Source: an uncultured Clostridia bacterium
GTDB taxonomy: Bacteria; Bacillota; Clostridia; TANB77; CAG-508
Length of the DNA: 18,900 nucleotides
Reading direction: 5' to 3'
NCBI GenBank assembly: GCA_947628885.1
Contig: CANRBO010000008.1
Location: 1-18,900, forward strand
Every line of letters begins with the position of its first letter. The first letter of the stretch is position 1. Below, piece after piece: positions 1-7,700 of this stretch. The notes under the pieces were generated by a model that saw nothing but the letters and a program-made list of their open reading frames with translations, had not been told where the DNA came from and ran no database searches. The translations under genes were made by a program, and so were the position numbers.

Positions 1-681
1 CTAATTGCCATTTGTTTATTAATTTCAATTATATTTGCGAATTTCAGTGCATATTCAGACGTTCAACTTGTTGAAACGATGACACTTCCGGTTTCTAATA
101 AAATTATTGTTTTAGATGCCGGACACGGAACACCTGATGAAGGGGCTACAAGTATTAATGGGACATCTGAAGCACAGATAAATTTAAACATTACATTAAA
201 ACTTCAAAAATTGTTGGAAAGTAGTGGAGCAACTGTCATTTTAACACGTTATGATGAAAATGCAATATATGAATTGGATTCTAAAACTATTACTCAGAAA
301 AAGGTTTCAGATATAAAAAACAGAGTGAAAATTGGGAATGAATCTTCTGCTGATATATTTGTTTCAATACATTTAAACAAGATTCCTGAGAAACAATACT
401 ATGGTTGGCAGACCTTTTACAAAGAAGGAAATGAAAATTCTAAAAATCTTGCAACATCCATACAAAATAATTTAAATACAACAATAAATACCCCTAACAA
501 CAGAGTGCCTTTAATTCTCAACAATATTTATATTATGAAACATATTGAGATACCAATTGCATTGGTTGAGTGTGGTTTTCTTTCAAATGATAATGAAGAA
601 TCTCTTCTAATCACAGATGAATATCAAGATAAGCTTGCTTGGGGAATATATAATGGAATAATGGACTATTTTAATCAATAG
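1..681 (+). CDS. cwlD: N-acetylmuramoyl-L-alanine amidase, CwlD-type (5' end outside window)
   Basis: The frame is open from the first base, so the gene begins before the window; the ATG at 79 is internal. The 226 visible residues start with the end of a hydrophobic signal/anchor (LIAICLLISIIFANF), followed by one Amidase_3 domain. Zinc ligands and catalytic residues are all present: H42 in DAGHG, E57 in SEAQIN, H124 in SIHLN and E190 in ALVECGFLSN. Amidase_3 enzymes cleave the bond between N-acetylmuramic acid and L-alanine in peptidoglycan. GWQTFYKEGNENSKNLA and the YIMKHIEIPIALVE stretch match the CwlD subfamily, which works with PdaA to make muramic-delta-lactam in spore cortex, acting outside the membrane. 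The family identity is clear; the sporulation role is inferred from similarity to CwlD and no neighbour confirms it. Its own terminator overlaps the stop codon. Confidence 0.85.
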   Translation, partial: LIAICLLISIIFANFSAYSDVQLVETMTLPVSNKIIVLDAGHGTPDEGATSINGTSEAQINLNITLKLQKLLESSGATVILTRYDENAIYELDSKTITQKKVSDIKNRVKIGNESSADIFVSIHLNKIPEKQYYGWQTFYKEGNENSKNLATSIQNNLNTTINTPNNRVPLILNNIYIMKHIEIPIALVECGFLSNDNEESLLITDEYQDKLAWGIYNGIMDYFNQ

Positions 682-690
682 CCCATTATT
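657..690 (+). terminator. Intrinsic terminator of the amidase gene, overlapping its stop codon
   Basis: AATAATGG (657-664) pairs with CCATTATT (683-690). After one mismatch CTAT pairs with ATAG, around an 8-nt loop. A T-rich stretch follows on the + strand. The hairpin includes the last codons and the TAG stop. Confidence 0.6.
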
Positions 691-762
691 TTATTAATTT
701 ATTATTTCTATTAATCCATTGTTTTTATTGATCTATTATTTTTATAATATATTTCTTTTTAT

Positions 763-800
763 AATAAATCCCCAACCCATGTATGAGTTGGAGATTTATT
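763..800 (-). terminator. Hairpin terminator for the small - strand gene
   Basis: Two 18-nt arms (763-780 and 783-800) are complementary at all but two positions. Those two positions are C-A mismatches in + strand RNA but G-U pairs in - strand RNA, so the structure is built for the - strand gene that ends at 807. The inner pairs CAT/ATG would open to give a normal loop. The tail after the stem on the - strand is only moderately U-rich. Confidence 0.55.
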
Positions 801-806
801 ACTTTA

Positions 807-1163
807 CTACTTTACAAAGACTTCTAAAAGGATTCCTGTGGAATCCCATAAAACTGCGGAACGACTGAAATCTACTTCATACCCTTCTTCTTTCTCAATA
901 ACTTCTTTCAGTTTTTCAAAGATTTCATACTTGTCGAACTTCAAAAGAGCTTCTGCCAAATTGTACTCTTCTTCGCTATCATAGATAGCTCTCAATTTTT
1001 TCTTACCCTTAAACAGGCAAATCTTTGTTGAACCTAAATATCCCTTTTTGGTATCTAAATCAATTAGATCCAAAATCCAATCAAAGATTCCTTCAGCTAC
1101 AACCGTCAAGTCTTGCTGTTTTCTTTCGAGCCGCCTTTTGCGCACTTCTTGAGCCTTTGTCAT
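807..1163 (-). CDS. Hypothetical 118-residue charged protein
   Basis: I do not recognise this protein. It starts with a basic helix (MTKAQEVRKRRLERKQQ), continues with an alpha/beta looking body (GIFDWILDLIDLD, KICLFKGKKKLRAIYD, an acidic/basic helix around residues 65-95) and ends in a hydrophobic strand (GILLEVFVK). There is no signal peptide, membrane segment or clear catalytic motif, so it is probably cytoplasmic. The start is well supported: AAGGAGG lies 7 nt before the ATG. The gene has its own promoter and terminator and so forms a monocistronic unit. By eye it is less AT-rich than its neighbours, and a repeat patch resembling a mobile-element end lies just upstream. Recent acquisition is possible but not shown. 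Confidence 0.75.
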   Translation of the reverse strand: MTKAQEVRKRRLERKQQDLTVVAEGIFDWILDLIDLDTKKGYLGSTKICLFKGKKKLRAIYDSEEEYNLAEALLKFDKYEIFEKLKEVIEKEEGYEVDFSRSAVLWDSTGILLEVFVK

Positions 1164-1242
1164 AATGATTCCTCCTTATAATTATTCGGTGGATGTACCC
1201 GCCGTAATTTTGGTTTCCTTTGGGTCCAAATGAATTAATTAG

Positions 1243-1271
1243 AGTATATCAAATTTATAACATAATTGCAA
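1243..1271 (-). promoter_or_regulatory. Promoter of the 118-residue protein gene
   Basis: Read on the - strand there is TTGCAA (1271-1266), a 17-nt spacer and TATACT (1248-1243), with TGA before the -10 box giving an extended -10. The predicted leader is about 73 nt and includes a short GC-rich hairpin (CGGCGG...CCACCG) before the ribosome binding site. Confidence 0.6.
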
Positions 1272-1275
1272 GTAT

Positions 1276-1395
1276 ATTAATCATATTTAGGTTTTGGAGA
1301 CATTTTCACTTCCCTGTTACAATATTATTAATCCCGTTTAAATTTTTGAGACATTTTCACTTATCGGTCACATATATTAATCCTGTTTAAGTTTT
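1276..1395. repeat. 51-nt direct repeat patch, possible remnant of a transposon end
   Basis: ATTAATC recurs at 1276, 1327 and 1376, each followed by a TTTAAGTTTT-like block. The first two copies also carry the identical 15-mer GAGACATTTTCACTT (1297-1311 and 1348-1362), followed by similar CTGTTACA / CGGTCACA ends. The third copy forms the last codons of the AI-2E permease gene. Multiple short repeats at one end are typical of IS21-like elements, but no transposase is present, so the origin is inferred. Confidence 0.55.
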
Positions 1396-2486
1396 TGTTC
1401 TATAAAATCATCTATTATTAATTTAATCAAAGCTACTATTGGTACTGCAATAAACATACCCATAACTCCAAAGTATGCTCCACCAATTGTTACTGCAAAT
1501 ATTACAAGCAAAGGGCTTATCTTTAATCTTGAGCTGGTTATTCTTGGATTAATTATATTTGCATCTATTTGTTGCAACACTATAACCACTATTGCCATTA
1601 TTAAAGCTTGTTTCCAGCCACCTGTTAAAAGCGTGATTATAATTGATATAGCAACTCCTACAATTGCTCCAAAGTATGGTATCAAATTTGATATTCCTAT
1701 AAATACACCTAATAGCAATGAATATTTTACTCCAATTATAGCCATTGCAATAGTTGATATTACTGCTACTATTAATGCATCGATTACTTGACTTGATATA
1801 AATTTAAAGAATATTTGATTGCCTGACGTAAAATATCTAACAAATTTTTTATATCCTTTTTCTGTCATAGTTGCTTTAGCTAATTTATTTATAAAATTAA
1901 CAATTGATTCTCTCTGAGCGATTATATATACTGAGCATATAAATGATATAAATATATTTACTATGCTTTTCACAGCTCCAAATGCTGAACTTACATACGT
2001 TTTTATTCTTTCAGGTGTAAACATTTCTTCAAAATTTATATTTTGTATATAGTCTACTATTGGCTTTAATATATTGGTTTGTAGCCATGGTGAAATGTCT
2101 GAATTTAGTTCATTTGCTGCAATTGAATTATAATAACTTTGTATATTATTAATCAAATCTGCTATACTTTCCACTATTATTGGCACAATGAATTTTATTA
2201 TCAAGGCAATGGCTGTAATGGCTAAAGTATACACAATTGCAATACTTGCACCTCTTGAGTGTTTGATCTTTTTACTCAAAAACTTCTCTATATTTTTACA
2301 TGGAACATATAAAATATATGCAATAATAATTCCTATTAAAAATGGCAATAAAATTGAAATCAGATTAAGAAGCCATTTTCCAATTCCTGAAAAGTTATCT
2401 AAAAACTTATATACTAATATTAATATGATTCCTATTGAAAGCCAATAAAACCACCTTTTAGTTCCCATTATTTTATCTTTTTTCAT
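1377..2486 (-). CDS. AI-2E family transporter (multi-pass membrane protein)
   Basis: This is a member of the AI-2E/PurR-like permease superfamily, whose members are membrane exporters, antiporters or quorum-signal exporters; the substrate here cannot be told. With the start chosen here it has 369 residues, within the family's usual length. Hydrophobic segments lie near 15-30, 37-60, 82-105, 172-190, 235-252, 257-288, 294-307 and 325-354, with a soluble stretch of about 65 residues between the third and fourth. The family signature NLIPYFGAIVG is at 267-277 and the QQIDANIINPRI segment follows. The frame is open to a TTG at 2519, but no ribosome binding site precedes it. The ATG at 2486 has an upstream GAAGGG and starts MKKDKIMGTKRW. 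ATG at 2468 is the other option. The last five codons (KLKQD) lie in the 51-nt repeat. Confidence 0.85.
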   Translation of the reverse strand: MKKDKIMGTKRWFYWLSIGIILILVYKFLDNFSGIGKWLLNLISILLPFLIGIIIAYILYVPCKNIEKFLSKKIKHSRGASIAIVYTLAITAIALIIKFIVPIIVESIADLINNIQSYYNSIAANELNSDISPWLQTNILKPIVDYIQNINFEEMFTPERIKTYVSSAFGAVKSIVNIFISFICSVYIIAQRESIVNFINKLAKATMTEKGYKKFVRYFTSGNQIFFKFISSQVIDALIVAVISTIAMAIIGVKYSLLLGVFIGISNLIPYFGAIVGVAISIIITLLTGGWKQALIMAIVVIVLQQIDANIINPRITSSRLKISPLLVIFAVTIGGAYFGVMGMFIAVPIVALIKLIIDDFIEQKLKQD

Positions 2487-2550
2487 TTTCAATTTCATCC
2501 CTTCCGCGTAATTTTTCAATCATTACTCACATTTATTCGTAGAAATTCAA

Positions 2551-2578
2551 ATTTTAATCAGAACAACAAATTTATCAA
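2551..2578 (-). promoter_or_regulatory. Candidate promoter of the AI-2E transporter gene
   Basis: On the - strand TTGATA (2578-2573) and TAAAAT (2556-2551) are separated by 16 nt, each box one mismatch from consensus. It lies about 65 nt before the chosen start. Confidence 0.4.
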
Positions 2579-2640
2579 CGCCAAATCTTAATATTTTTCT
2601 AATCTTTTTTATTCTTTATCACTCTTTACAAATTAATTTC

Positions 2641-2690
2641 TAGTTCAATTTAATCTTTAGCTCAATTCAATCTCTAACTCAATTGGGCAG
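2641..2690. repeat. 17-nt tandem repeat over the exonuclease III stop codon
   Basis: Three imperfect 17-nt units (TAGTTCAATTTAATCTT, TAGCTCAATTCAATCTC, then TAACTCAATT) run from 2641 through the end of the exonuclease gene. They encode the final LEIELS and continue past the stop codon. Confidence 0.45.
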
Positions 2691-3379
2691 TGGTCGCTAC
2701 CAAGAACCTCACTATGTATTTTTGCATCAACAATTTTATCTTTGATTCTATCTGACACTATAAAATAATCTATTCTCCACCCTGCATTTTTTTCTCTTGC
2801 ATGAAACATATATGACCACCATGTATATGCATCTTTCTTATTTGGATATTTATATCTAAATGTGTCTACGAAACCGTCTTTTAATAGCTTGTCAATTTTG
2901 TCTCTTTCTTCGTCTGTAAAGCCTGCATTATGATGATTGCTTGAAGGATTTTTTAAGTCTCCACAATAGATTACAGGTTTCTTTTTATCTAATTCTTTTA
3001 GATATTCTTTAATCTTATCTTCCCATTTCATTCTGAAATCAAGTCTTTCAAGCTCTCTCTTAGAATTAGGTGTATAACAATTGACCAAATAAAAATTTTC
3101 ATATTCACAAGTAATAACCCTGCCTTCGTCATCATCGCCATAAGTTACTAATATTGGCTTTATTTTAGAAAAAGTTGCTGTTCCTGAATATCCTTTTTTT
3201 ACTGCACTGTTCCAATAATTATATTCTGTTAATTTTTTCATATCTGCATCAATTTGATTTTCTTGCAATTTTGTTTCCTGTATACAAAATATGTCTGCAT
3301 TTTCTTTTACAAAAAAATCTTTAAATCCTTTATTTACAGCTGCTCTTATACCATTTACGTTCCACGAAATTAGTTTCAT
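2657..3379 (-). CDS. exoA: Exodeoxyribonuclease III (ExoA type) with a 9-residue deletion at the active site
   Basis: ExoIII enzymes are Mg-dependent AP endonucleases and 3'-5' exonucleases of base excision repair, acting in the cytoplasm. The start chosen is the ATG at 3379, giving MKLISWNVNGIRA, the usual family N terminus, with GGAG 8 nt upstream; the ATG four codons earlier has no such site. In 240-residue numbering these are intact: N7 (WNVNG), E35 (QETKL), Y102 (NCYTPN), D204 (RIDYF) and the D229-H230 pair (GSDHCP). The loop that normally reads GDLNVAH...IDLKNP reads only GDLKNP here (D141, L142, K143). About 9 residues including the catalytic Asn equivalent to E. coli N153 are therefore missing. 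Length fits: about 250 is usual. The fold is probably kept, but the enzyme may be weak or inactive. Confidence 0.9.
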   Translation of the reverse strand: MKLISWNVNGIRAAVNKGFKDFFVKENADIFCIQETKLQENQIDADMKKLTEYNYWNSAVKKGYSGTATFSKIKPILVTYGDDDEGRVITCEYENFYLVNCYTPNSKRELERLDFRMKWEDKIKEYLKELDKKKPVIYCGDLKNPSSNHHNAGFTDEERDKIDKLLKDGFVDTFRYKYPNKKDAYTWWSYMFHAREKNAGWRIDYFIVSDRIKDKIVDAKIHSEVLGSDHCPIELEIELS

Positions 3380-3565
3380 TTGCTTCTCCATTTCTTTACT
3401 TTTATTTCTTCTATAATTGTTCGATTTCCTAAATAATTTGCCTTTTAATAATCTGTTTTATTTATAATCATTTACTTTTTAACAATCTGTTTTTTATTTA
3501 TAAATCATCTGTTTTCAATAGCGCATTTTGTTTGTTATTACTTAATTTTTCTTAATTACTAGCTA

Positions 3566-3601
3566 AAAAGCTGGATGCCAATAAATTGACACTCAGCTTT
3601 T
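3566..3601 (-). terminator. Intrinsic terminator of the G5/SleB-like gene
   Basis: On the - strand AAAAGCTG pairs with CAGCTTTT. After one mismatch the stem continues through seven more pairs (two of them G-U) to a TTTA loop. It is followed by a run of T and lies 11 nt after the stop codon at 3612. Confidence 0.8.
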
Positions 3602-3611
3602 GTTACGAATA

Positions 3612-4619
3612 TTAGTTCATTGCGTTAAAATACCAGTTACCACCTATTTTGACACTTCCTGAAGTTTGGTATCCTCTAAATGATAAATAATTATGGTTTC
3701 TTTTTCCGTTTAATGCATCTTCTACTGCTTGTCTTACACAATCAGCATAATTTCCATTTAATCTTTTTACCCAATATGAATCTATAGAGTAACAGAATTG
3801 GTGTGGTGCTTTATATTGGCTTAATGGGTCTGTTCCATTTTTTCTCCATGCAGCACTTTGTGCTCTGTTACATGCTGTTGTAATTACGGCTAGAGCTCCT
3901 TCATAGCTTGAACTACACTCTTGTGCTGTAATAGCACATAATAAGTCTAATTCTTCACTCGAATAACTCCACCTTCCTTCTGATACATAAGTTACACTTC
4001 TTGAAGTAACAGTTTTTGTTCTAACTTCGACAATTTTATCAACTGGTTCTTTGATTATGGTTGAAGAAATCTCTGTTTTTTCAATTTCTTCACCATTTTG
4101 ATATTTTATTCTATAAGTAACTTCTCTAACTCCATTTACACCTATTTGTGCCACTCTATTCTGAGTTGTGCTACTTCCGTTTGAAACATCTTTTGTTATA
4201 GTTTCAAATGGTATTTCTTCTTGTACTGTGATAATTTTTTCTACTATAGATTTATAACTTTGAAGTATTTCCTCTGCTGTGAAAAATGCTTCTTCTGCTT
4301 TTTCTTGTGCTATTCCTTTTTCTATTACAATTGTTTTATTATCTGATAACTCCGAATCTGCATCAGGAGTAACGTTTTCATCTTCTAAAATAATAATATG
4401 ATTTTCAGCTAAAATATCAGATACTTTTTTGCTGGTTGTCATAACGTTCATTTCATATCCGCTTGAAAGAACTATCTTAACTGACATTAATCTTTCGTTA
4501 GAAGCCATAACTCCAATCATACCAGCAATTAAAAAGAATATTATTAATATTACTAAAATTCTTCTAACTGATAACATGGACCTTTCAGGCTTATCTTGTT
4601 TACTTAATCGTTTTCTCAT
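3612..4619 (-). CDS. Membrane-anchored DUF348-G5-SleB-like cell-wall hydrolase
   Basis: The protein has 335 residues. A basic N terminus leads into one membrane segment (about 21-39), so the rest should face the cell wall. Residues 46-101 look like a DUF348 domain (VKIVLSSGYEMNV ... VTPDADSEL), as in YabE. Residues 124-200 look like a G5 domain (IVEKIITVQEEIPFET ... VDKIVEVRTK). Residues 222-335 look like Hydrolase_2, the catalytic domain of spore-cortex lytic enzyme SleB. E234 in AITAQE matches the SleB catalytic glutamate, and FNAMN closes the domain. Family members are peptidoglycan glycosylases (lytic transglycosylases). The start is firm: AAGGAGG lies 4 nt before the ATG, and a consensus promoter precedes it. 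Domain names are from memory of sequence style. Whether it works in spores or in vegetative wall turnover cannot be decided. Confidence 0.85.
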   Translation of the reverse strand: MRKRLSKQDKPERSMLSVRRILVILIIFFLIAGMIGVMASNERLMSVKIVLSSGYEMNVMTTSKKVSDILAENHIIILEDENVTPDADSELSDNKTIVIEKGIAQEKAEEAFFTAEEILQSYKSIVEKIITVQEEIPFETITKDVSNGSSTTQNRVAQIGVNGVREVTYRIKYQNGEEIEKTEISSTIIKEPVDKIVEVRTKTVTSRSVTYVSEGRWSYSSEELDLLCAITAQECSSSYEGALAVITTACNRAQSAAWRKNGTDPLSQYKAPHQFCYSIDSYWVKRLNGNYADCVRQAVEDALNGKRNHNYLSFRGYQTSGSVKIGGNWYFNAMN

Positions 4620-4648
4620 AAAACCTCCTTCTTAAGTAACACATTTTT

Positions 4649-4677
4649 ATTATACCATTTTTTATATAATATGTCAA
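4649..4677 (-). promoter_or_regulatory. Consensus sigma-A promoter of the G5/SleB-like gene
   Basis: On the - strand TTGACA (4677-4672), a 17-nt spacer and TATAAT (4654-4649) match consensus exactly. Start of transcription is expected near 4642. The ribosome binding site AAGGAGG is at 4630-4624. A perfect vegetative promoter suggests strong expression that is not restricted to sporulation. Confidence 0.85.
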
Positions 4678-4739
4678 ATCATTATTTTGTTGTTATGTAA
4701 ACTGTGGCGTGCTTATAGTAATAAAAAAGCCTAAAAATC

Positions 4740-4781
4740 AATCAAGTCTATATGCATAAAATTTTACATATAGACTTGATT
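4740..4781 (-). terminator. Intrinsic terminator of the giant surface-protein gene
   Basis: A perfect 15-bp stem (4740-4754 with 4767-4781) encloses a 12-nt loop that is itself partly palindromic. On the - strand it is followed by GATTTTTAGGC and then TTTTTT. It lies 10 nt after the stop codon at 4792. The + side is T-rich too, so it may work both ways. Confidence 0.85.
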
Positions 4782-4791
4782 TTATAAAGTT

Positions 4792-7700
4792 TTATTTTTG
4801 GGAGTTTGTTTGCCCTTTATTTTTTCTTTGTTTTATTACCTGAATAATTATTGCACTTGAAATTCCTCCTATTACTATTATTAACAATGTTATAATTATT
4901 ATATCGCCTGTTCTTCCTAAACCAGTTGATATTGCAATAATTATGCTTGCTGTTGCTTCATTATCCTTATTGTCTGTTTCTTTGAATCCTGCTACGTTAT
5001 CTGTACCTATGATGCCAACCTTATTTTCTTTTGTTCCTAAGTTGGTTACATAATTATCATATCTTAACCAAACTTCTAATTCTCTTGTTTCTCCTGGTTC
5101 TAAGTTTTCTATTGTAAGAGTTGCATCATATGCATGTACCTCCCATTGTGGGTTTCTCTCAGGTTTCATCTGCATTCCGCTTGGTATATACTCTTTTACT
5201 TCTACTTTTCCTGCTAGTTCTCCCTCATTTTTTACTGTAATTATATACAAGAACCATGCATCTGCACTTGGAATATTTCTTGTCCTTATTTCTAATTTTG
5301 GTAAGTCATAATTTAAGTCTGTTCTCTTTCCATTATATTCTTGAGCTACCACTTTCTTCTTAATGCTTATATTAAATATTTTCTTTCTATTCAACATTTC
5401 AAATTTTTGTAATTCAGGAGTATCTTTTACTTCTATTTCTAAGTCTTTAGCTCCATGATAGCCTACTGGTATTTCTGTTTCTCTTAGTGTATATTTTCCT
5501 ACTGGTAGTCTTTCTAACTTTTTAGCTTGCTCTTCTGTTTCTATTTCTAGCACTACATTTCCTTCTTCGTCAACTACTTCTATGACTCCACCTTTTAGTA
5601 ATTCTTTTGTTTCTTCATCTTTTAAGCTTATCTCTACTCTAGTGTAATCTTGCTCCACAACAAATCTTTGTACTTCTTTGACGTCTCTAACTTTTATCTC
5701 TCCTTCTGATGTTACATATCCTCTCTTTTCCGGATCTTTTGTTACAACGTCATAGTCTCCTATTTCAAGGCCTTCTATTATTTCTACATCATCATCTGTT
5801 GTGTAACTATATACAACTTCTCCAGTCTTTTTGTCTCTTATTTCTACTTCTATTCCACTTATATGTTCTTTTGTTTCTTTGTCTACTACGTCTAATTCAA
5901 CTTTTGTCTTTTCATTTGTCATTTCAACAAAGTTAATTTGAACATTTTCTATTAAAAATTCTTCATCATCTTCGATTCGTTGATATAACTGACCGTCTTC
6001 TCCTACAAAGAATTTTATATCATCTGCAGTTGTATATCCCTTCAAAGTAGCTTTTTCTCTTAAAGTATATATCTTGCCTTTTTCAAGTGTTTCAAACATT
6101 TTCACATCGCCATCTGTAGTCCAAGATTCTATTACATTACCTTTTTCGTCTAGTATCTCTAATTCAATACCTAGTATTAGCTCTCCGTCTTCGTTTCTTT
6201 TTTCAATTTTTGTGTTTATTCTTCTGTTTGCAATTACTTCACTTACATCTATGATAGCTACATTTTGTCCTCTATAAGAGCTATTAAATGTTACTTTTTC
6301 ATCATTTAGATTATAGTTTTCAGGTACTTCTATTTCTTTTATATAATATCTGCCCAATGGTAAATCTACTTCATATATTGCTTGTCCTTGCTCATTTGTA
6401 ACTACCTTTTCTATTAAAGCATCTTTCTTTATTAATATGCTTCCATTATTACTTCTTATGTCTTCATCTGCATATAATCCAAATACTGCACCTTTAAGTC
6501 TTTCCCCTGTTCTTATGTCTTGTTTTATTATTCCAATTTTTCCATTTTCTTTTATTTCTATCTCTTCGTCGTCTTCATCTTCTACAGTTTCTTCTATTGG
6601 ATTATCTTCATCTTCCGGATTATTTGTTACAACTGTGCCTGTAGCTCTTACCACATTATCTATTAAATATTTCTCAGTGCCTTCTACTGGTAATTTTACT
6701 TCTTCCGGTACTTGATATTCATACCTTAATATAACTTCTTCTCCAGGTTCTATTTTATCAATTACGACTTTATTGTAATCTTTTACACCTTCTGTTTCTT
6801 TATATGTTACTGTTACTCCGTTTACACTTGAACCTTCTAGGTCTATAAATCTTCCTTCTATTAATGTTTCTCCTGTTTCAACATTATGTAGTACCTTCTT
6901 GCCATTATTTATTACATGAATAATATATTGCGCAATTTCTCCAGGCTCATATACTTCCTTCAAAGCTTCTTTTATTACTAGTATATTCTTTTCTGATACA
7001 TACACATCTTCATTATCGTCATCTTCCACTTTTACTGTTATCTTTTTGCTTGGATCTTGTGGATCAGGTATCTCTGTGGTTCCTTCTGCCTTTACAACAT
7101 TTGTTACTTTTACTTTTTCTTCTCCTTCTTCTAGCTCGCCTATCTGTGTGCTGAATTTTAATGTAACACTCTCTCCAGCTTTTAGTCTAGCAATACTTAC
7201 ATGTGTACTATCTATTTTCTTTATATTATCTGTGTTAATGTCTTCAAATTCGCCATTTATCCTTGTTTCAGTTACTGTTATATCCCTTATTTCATTTTGT
7301 GTTGGATTACTTACTTTGATTGTATATGTTGCAGTTTCTCCTGGTTTGTACCATTTTTTGTCTGCTATTTTTTCAACTTTTATTCCTTCTTCACCATTTA
7401 AATTGATTTTCTGTCTTTCATTTGTGTACTCTATCTCCACAGTTTGAGTTGGTGTTTCTTGCGCTTGATAGCTTATTTCGAATTCTTTTTGTTCACTATT
7501 TAGTACAAATCCATATCCTGCTTCGGTTTCTTTTATGTAATATTTTCCTATTGGCAAATTATCTACATATCCTATTCCTTGGGCATTAGTTGTTATTGTA
7601 CCTACTAATGCATCCTTTTCATATACTACTACATCAGGATTATATTGTGAGTAAATAGTTTCTTTTGCTCTTATCTCAAATTCTGCATTTTCTATCGCTC

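Noticed and set aside
1164..1240. Possible riboswitch in the leader of the 118-residue protein gene
   Set aside because: The leader is only about 73 nt, with one short GC-rich hairpin, no terminator and no motif of a known class.
2188..2448. 86-residue + strand ORF inside the AI-2E gene
   Set aside because: Antisense shadow of a well-supported membrane protein gene.
2487..2519. AI-2E transporter start at the TTG at 2519
   Set aside because: No ribosome binding site precedes it and an ATG with a better upstream purine run follows eleven codons later. It remains possible.
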